Notes under the pieces: generated by a model
Seen by the model: only the letters and a program-made list of their open reading frames with translations
What the model was told of the DNA's origin: nothing
Databases searched by the model: none
DNA from: Bacillota bacterium
Lineage (GTDB): Bacteria; Bacillota; Clostridia; Oscillospirales; Acutalibacteraceae
Assembly (NCBI GenBank): GCA_023418995.1
Contig: JAEZYP010000004.1
Coordinates: 1-25,416, forward strand
Direction of reading: 5' to 3'
Length of the DNA: 25,416 nucleotides
In this document: piece after piece, positions 22,216-25,416 of the stretch
Layout of the letters: every line of letters starts with the position of its first letter
Position numbering within the stretch: position 1 is the stretch's first letter
Translations under genes and position numbers: made by a program

Positions 22216-22520
22216 ACAAAAGACTATCATCCACACGGACCAGGGATCGCAGTATTGCTCGCCGGCTTTTACCACACTGCTGAAAAGGTAACGGTATTAT
22301 CCAAAGCATGTCCCGGGCTGAAACGCCGCATGATAATGCTGTAATCGAAAGCTTCTTCGGCTGGTTTAAAGAAGAATTGAGTCTTGATTTTCATTTCAAA
22401 CAGTCTAATGAAATCTTTGCTGTTATCCGGAAAGCTGTGGATTTTTTTAATTTCCTCAGACCGGTTGCTAAATTGCAATATAAATCCCCTGTCCAGTTCC
22501 GTTTGGACAGGGGCGCTTAA
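22214..22520 (+). pseudogene. IS3-family (IS150-like) transposase remnant, plus strand
   Basis: The frame beginning VQKTIIHTDQGSQYCSPAFT holds the second Asp; a frameshift after TTLLKR leads into MSRAETPHDNAVIESFFGWF with the catalytic Glu, KEELSLDFHFKQ, and the C-terminus VDFFNFLRPVAKLQYKSPVQ up to the stop at 22520. The 5' two-thirds are absent. It is in inverted orientation to, and abuts, the other IS3 fragment, so the two come from different elements or from a rearrangement. Confidence 0.75.
22486..22513. repeat. 10-bp hairpin at the end of the IS3 remnant
   Basis: CCCCTGTCCA (22486-22495) and TGGACAGGGG (22504-22513) are exact complements with an 8-nt loop, overlapping the transposase C-terminal codons. 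Possibly a terminator at the end of the element. A second small palindrome, TTCGAG-AGCC-CTCGAA, lies at 22619-22634 in the 130-bp gap before the next gene. Confidence 0.5.
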
Positions 22521-22651
22521 AAATTTTGTTTTTTCTGTGTACTTCCTATTGACCAGTTCATTCAGTGGTGGTCATGATTTGAAAAAGTTAGGATTTTGTA
22601 TCTGCGCCTGCCGCCAGCTTCGAGAGCCCTCGAAACCGGCCTTTTCTTTGT

Positions 22652-23296
22652 TTATTGCGGCGCAGAATTTGAGGATGGCAGCGTTTGCATGAGGGCAAAG
22701 AAATGTTCAGGCTTACCAGTGCTGAAGTATTCATACCAAGATTCCAGCGTGTCGGCTTGAAAAACACCTAAATGCTCAATAATTTGTTGCGCCCACAACA
22801 AGGCTCCGGTGCAACTTGCAGTAATAAGGTTGCTATCCGCCACAGACGGCTTGTCTATATAAAAGCTTTGCCCTTTATAATCGGGAGAAAACATTTCAAG
22901 GAATCCCGCTCCATTACTAGTATGCGGACGCTGATCCAGTAGCCCAAAGTTTGCAAGCGCAGCTGTAGCCCCGCATATAGCACACACCGTAGCGTCTGCA
23001 GAGAGAAACTCGCTTGCTTTTTCGATGATCGCGCCATGCTTTGGGTCATTCCATGTATCTGCGCCTGGTAATAGAAGCATACTTGTTTCTCTCACAACAA
23101 TATCATCAATTAAGCAATCGGGAACGATTGTCAGCCCGCCCATCGTATGAATCGGCTTTTTAGAATCGCTGACCGTTTTCAGCGAGATTTGCGGTGCGTC
23201 CTTTTTGAAAAAACGACCGGAATGTAGCTCAGAAGTAATATACCCCAGCTCCCAGTCGGCTAAGGTATCGAGAACATAAACATAGATTGTAAACAT
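22652..23296 (-). CDS. DJ-1/PfpI-family (type 1 glutamine amidotransferase-like) protein
   Basis: A 214-aa cytosolic protein of the DJ-1/PfpI superfamily. It begins IYVYVLDTLADWELGYITSE, has the MLLLPGADTW strand, and the nucleophile elbow VCAICGATAAL with Cys108. Later ITASCTGALLWAQQII is typical of the C-terminal part of the family. Members act as glyoxalases, deglycases or peptidases, or have no known activity; the substrate is unknown. ATG at 23296 follows GGAGG by 6 bp. It is divergent from a WYL regulator gene across 123 bp; this pairing suggests that regulator controls it (inference). Confidence 0.88.
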   Translation of the reverse strand: MFTIYVYVLDTLADWELGYITSELHSGRFFKKDAPQISLKTVSDSKKPIHTMGGLTIVPDCLIDDIVVRETSMLLLPGADTWNDPKHGAIIEKASEFLSADATVCAICGATAALANFGLLDQRPHTSNGAGFLEMFSPDYKGQSFYIDKPSVADSNLITASCTGALLWAQQIIEHLGVFQADTLESWYEYFSTGKPEHFFALMQTLPSSNSAPQ

Positions 23297-23419
23297 AAAT
23301 TTCCTCCATTTTCATTGTTATATTGATTTGTCTGCGTCCTTATTGTACTATGTAATTATTGACAGCGTTGTGGCAACAATCGAAAATGATAAAAAGAATA
23401 TTTGAAAGGCGGCTGTCAG

Positions 23420-24346
23420 ATGAAAGTAGACAGGCTTGTCAGCATCATCATGGTACTCCTTGATAAAGAGCGGATAGGTGCACAGGAGTTAGCAGATATG
23501 TTTGAGATTTCTCCCCGCACAATCTACCGTGACATAGACGCGATCAACATGGCGGGTATTCCTGTTCGCGGGGCATCGGGAGTGGGCGGCGGCTTTGAAA
23601 TTATGCAAAAATACAAGGTTGATAAAAATGTTTTTTCAACTGCAGACCTTTCCGCTATCCTGATGGGGCTTTCCAATCTTTCGGGCGTGATGCGTGGGGA
23701 TGAGCTGGTAAACGCGTTGGCGAAGGTGAAGCGCTTTATTCCTGCCGATAGAGCAAAAGATATTGAATTAAAAGCAAATCAGATTTGCATTGATTTAAGT
23801 CCGTGGATGGGTAACAGGAACATACAACCATATTTAGAGATGATCAAAACAGCTTTGCAGGAAAGCAGGCTGCTTTCGTTTAAATATATAGCCCACCACG
23901 GATATAAGACCACACGAACAGTTGAACCATATCAGCTTGTATTGAAAAGTAGTCACTGGTACTTACAGGGGTATTGCCATAAAAGGAATGATTTCCGCTT
24001 ATTCAAGTTATCCCGCATGTCAAACCTGCAAATGGAAGGGGAAGTTTTCACGCCGCGGGATTATGAAAAGCCTCAGTTGGATTTTGCCGACATTCTGGAA
24101 ACTATGCAGACGAGAATCAAAATTCGTATCCACAAGTCCGTCATGGACAGAATGCTGGATTATTGCGCTTATGAAGACTTCTCGCCCGACGGTGACGAGC
24201 ATTTCATTGTGGACTTTCCCTTCCTTGAAAATGAATATTACTATAATATTCTTCTGAGTTTTGGGGATAAATGCGAGTGTCTGGAACCGCACATCCGCAA
24301 GGAGATGAAGCGCAAAATACAGGAGATCGCCGCCCTATACGCTTAA
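23420..24346 (+). CDS. YafY-like WYL-domain transcriptional regulator
   Basis: A 308-aa regulator with an N-terminal winged helix (MKVDRLVSIIMVLLDKERIG, ADMFEISPRTIYRDIDAI; residues 1-43), the GGGFE turn, a central WYL domain (YQLVLKSSHWYLQGYCHKRN near 170-190) and a C-terminal WCX extension. WYL domains sense nucleic acids or small ligands; the ligand here is unknown. I chose ATG at 23420 over TTG at 23402. A candidate promoter is TTGACA (23359-23364) with GAAAAT after 17 bp; TTGT-GGCA-ACAA in the spacer (23368-23379) may be its operator, also reaching toward the divergent DJ-1/PfpI gene. Confidence 0.9.
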   Translation: MKVDRLVSIIMVLLDKERIGAQELADMFEISPRTIYRDIDAINMAGIPVRGASGVGGGFEIMQKYKVDKNVFSTADLSAILMGLSNLSGVMRGDELVNALAKVKRFIPADRAKDIELKANQICIDLSPWMGNRNIQPYLEMIKTALQESRLLSFKYIAHHGYKTTRTVEPYQLVLKSSHWYLQGYCHKRNDFRLFKLSRMSNLQMEGEVFTPRDYEKPQLDFADILETMQTRIKIRIHKSVMDRMLDYCAYEDFSPDGDEHFIVDFPFLENEYYYNILLSFGDKCECLEPHIRKEMKRKIQEIAALYA

Positions 24347-24437
24347 ACAATTCCCCCCTGACACAACTCCGCAAGGAAAGTCAGGAGACTACCGGCGAAC
24401 TGCGATAGAATAACAGCATACGGAAGGAGGCTGAAGA

Positions 24438-25313
24438 ATGGATTGGATCACGGGAATCCAGCGGGCGCTGGACTATACCGAGGCGCACCTCACAGGTGAG
24501 GTGGACTATGAAGAGGCGGCGAAAGCGGCGTGCTCCTCGCCCTTCCACTTCCAGCGGATGTTCACCATGCTCTGCGGCTTTACGCTGGGCGACTACATCC
24601 GGATGCGCCGACTGGCCCTTGCCGCCGAGGACCTGATGCGCACGGACGACAAGGTCATCGACATCGCGTACCAGTATGGCTACGACACGCCCGAGAGCTT
24701 TTCCCGCGCATTTACCCGCTTTCACGGCGCCACGCCCACTCAGGCGCGACACGGCGGTAGCGTCAAGTCCTTTTTCAGACTCTCCGTAAAACTGATTTTA
24801 TCGGGAGGAACTACTATGGATTACAGAATTGAAAAGAAAGATGCATTTCAGCTGGTCTGCAAAAAGAAGCAGGTCACCAAGTCCCAAGGCGACACCGCCA
24901 CGGCGGACATCTCCGCGTTCTGGAACGAGGTCGGCGCGGACGGCTCGATGGATAAAATCTGCAAGTACGGCAAGTTCGACACTTATCACGGTGTGCTGGG
25001 CATCTGCTTCAGCGATGAGCTGGCGGACTCCGGCTTCCCCTATGGCATCGGCGCAGAGTATAACGGCGCGCCCCTGACCGACACGGGACTGGACATTTTA
25101 GATATTCCGGCCTATACCTACGCGGTGTTTACCTGCCGCGGCAAAATGCCCGACGCCTTTAAGGACACCTACAAGCGCATCTGCACAGAGTTTTTCCCTC
25201 AGAGCAACTATGAGTACGGGCAGGGCGTGGAGCTGGAGGTCTACCCCTCGGCAGATGTGCAGAACCCGGATTATTCCTGCGAGATTTGGATTGCGGTCAA
25301 GGAGAAAAATTAA
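24438..25313 (+). CDS. AraC-family regulator with GyrI-like effector-binding domain
   Basis: A 291-aa Rob/SoxS-like regulator: an AraC double helix-turn-helix at residues 1-105 (DYEEAAKAACSSPFHFQRMF, GYDTPESFSRAFTRFHGATP) and a GyrI-like ligand domain at 127-288 (MDYRIEKKDAFQLVCKKK, YGIGAEYN, CEIWIAVKEK). Such fusions sense small hydrophobic or drug-like molecules. ATG at 24438 follows GGAAGGAGG by 7 bp. An in-frame ATG at 24816 (Met127) has its own GGAGG (24804-24808) at ideal distance, exactly at the domain boundary, so a free GyrI-like domain may also be made. The gene is visibly richer in G+C than its left neighbours, suggesting recent transfer. Confidence 0.9.
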   Translation: MDWITGIQRALDYTEAHLTGEVDYEEAAKAACSSPFHFQRMFTMLCGFTLGDYIRMRRLALAAEDLMRTDDKVIDIAYQYGYDTPESFSRAFTRFHGATPTQARHGGSVKSFFRLSVKLILSGGTTMDYRIEKKDAFQLVCKKKQVTKSQGDTATADISAFWNEVGADGSMDKICKYGKFDTYHGVLGICFSDELADSGFPYGIGAEYNGAPLTDTGLDILDIPAYTYAVFTCRGKMPDAFKDTYKRICTEFFPQSNYEYGQGVELEVYPSADVQNPDYSCEIWIAVKEKN

Positions 25314-25336
25314 GGGAGACGGTGTTCCCCCACAAC

Positions 25337-25377
25337 ACAAAGGCGGTATCCTGCCAATCACAGGATACCGCCTTTGT
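25337..25377 (+). terminator. strong terminator after the AraC-family gene
   Basis: A perfect 17-bp stem: ACAAAGGCGGTATCCTG (25337-25353) and CAGGATACCGCCTTTGT (25361-25377), 7-nt loop, followed by TGTTTGTTC. About 25 bp after the stop. Confidence 0.88.
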
Positions 25378-25416
25378 TGTTTGTTCAATTTTGGGGTCTG
25401 CTTCACGTTCTGCACG

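Noticed and set aside
1..25416. CRISPR array
   Set aside because: No regularly spaced direct repeats and no cas-like genes; the beta-CASP and PD-(D/E)XK proteins are not Cas family members that I recognise.

Overview
The window looks like chromosome from an anaerobic, mid-GC member of the Firmicutes, most likely class Clostridia. The basis is strong GGAGG-type ribosome binding sites, consensus sigma-A promoters, UPF0251 and DUF5320 proteins, ferredoxin-MinD ATPases typical of strict anaerobes, and a TnpV-like transposon remnant. No rRNA, tRNA or CRISPR array was seen. The species cannot be fixed from the sequence alone.

Region 1 (1-3056): a MalT-like LuxR regulator on the minus strand, a terminator, and a long intergenic region leading to the zinc operon promoter. 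Region 2 (3057-6121): znuA-znuC-znuB-Fur-family regulator, a zinc or manganese ABC importer with its likely metalloregulator, behind a consensus promoter with a perfect 13-bp inverted repeat across the start of transcription. Region 3 (6122-13223): a metal or metal-sulfur cofactor locus. It holds two DUF5320 proteins, a UPF0251 regulator, a DMT-family permease, an IscU/NifU-like scaffold, a flavin reductase-like protein, an Mrp/NBP35 ATPase, two NifX/NafY-domain proteins and two MinD-like ATPases with inserted 2x[4Fe-4S] domains. The set resembles the orange-protein (ORP) genes of Desulfovibrio. Four promoters, that of znuA and three in region 3, carry a related 12-bp palindromic element (consensus TTATGNNCATAA) at the same place, starting on the last base of the -35 box, so metal uptake and cofactor assembly look co-regulated.

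Region 4 (13224-20200) is accessory. After a gene-free stretch come a minus-strand pair (a PD-(D/E)XK nuclease-like protein and an unknown 175-aa protein), an unknown plus-strand protein, and a tight cassette: helix-turn-helix regulator, WG-repeat protein, a small helical protein with MotA-like features, a beta-CASP metallo-beta-lactamase, a small membrane protein, a small protein that appears to start at CTG, and a frameshifted last gene. The cassette matches no system I can name and is the best candidate for something undescribed. Region 5 (20200-22650) is mobile-element debris: a broken TnpV gene, an intact RelE/RelB-type toxin-antitoxin pair, the 3' end of a tyrosine integrase, and two IS3-family transposase remnants in opposite orientations.

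Region 6 (22652-25416): a DJ-1/PfpI-family protein divergent from a WYL (YafY-like) regulator, then a GC-rich AraC-GyrI-like regulator with a possible internal start at its domain boundary, closed by a strong terminator.
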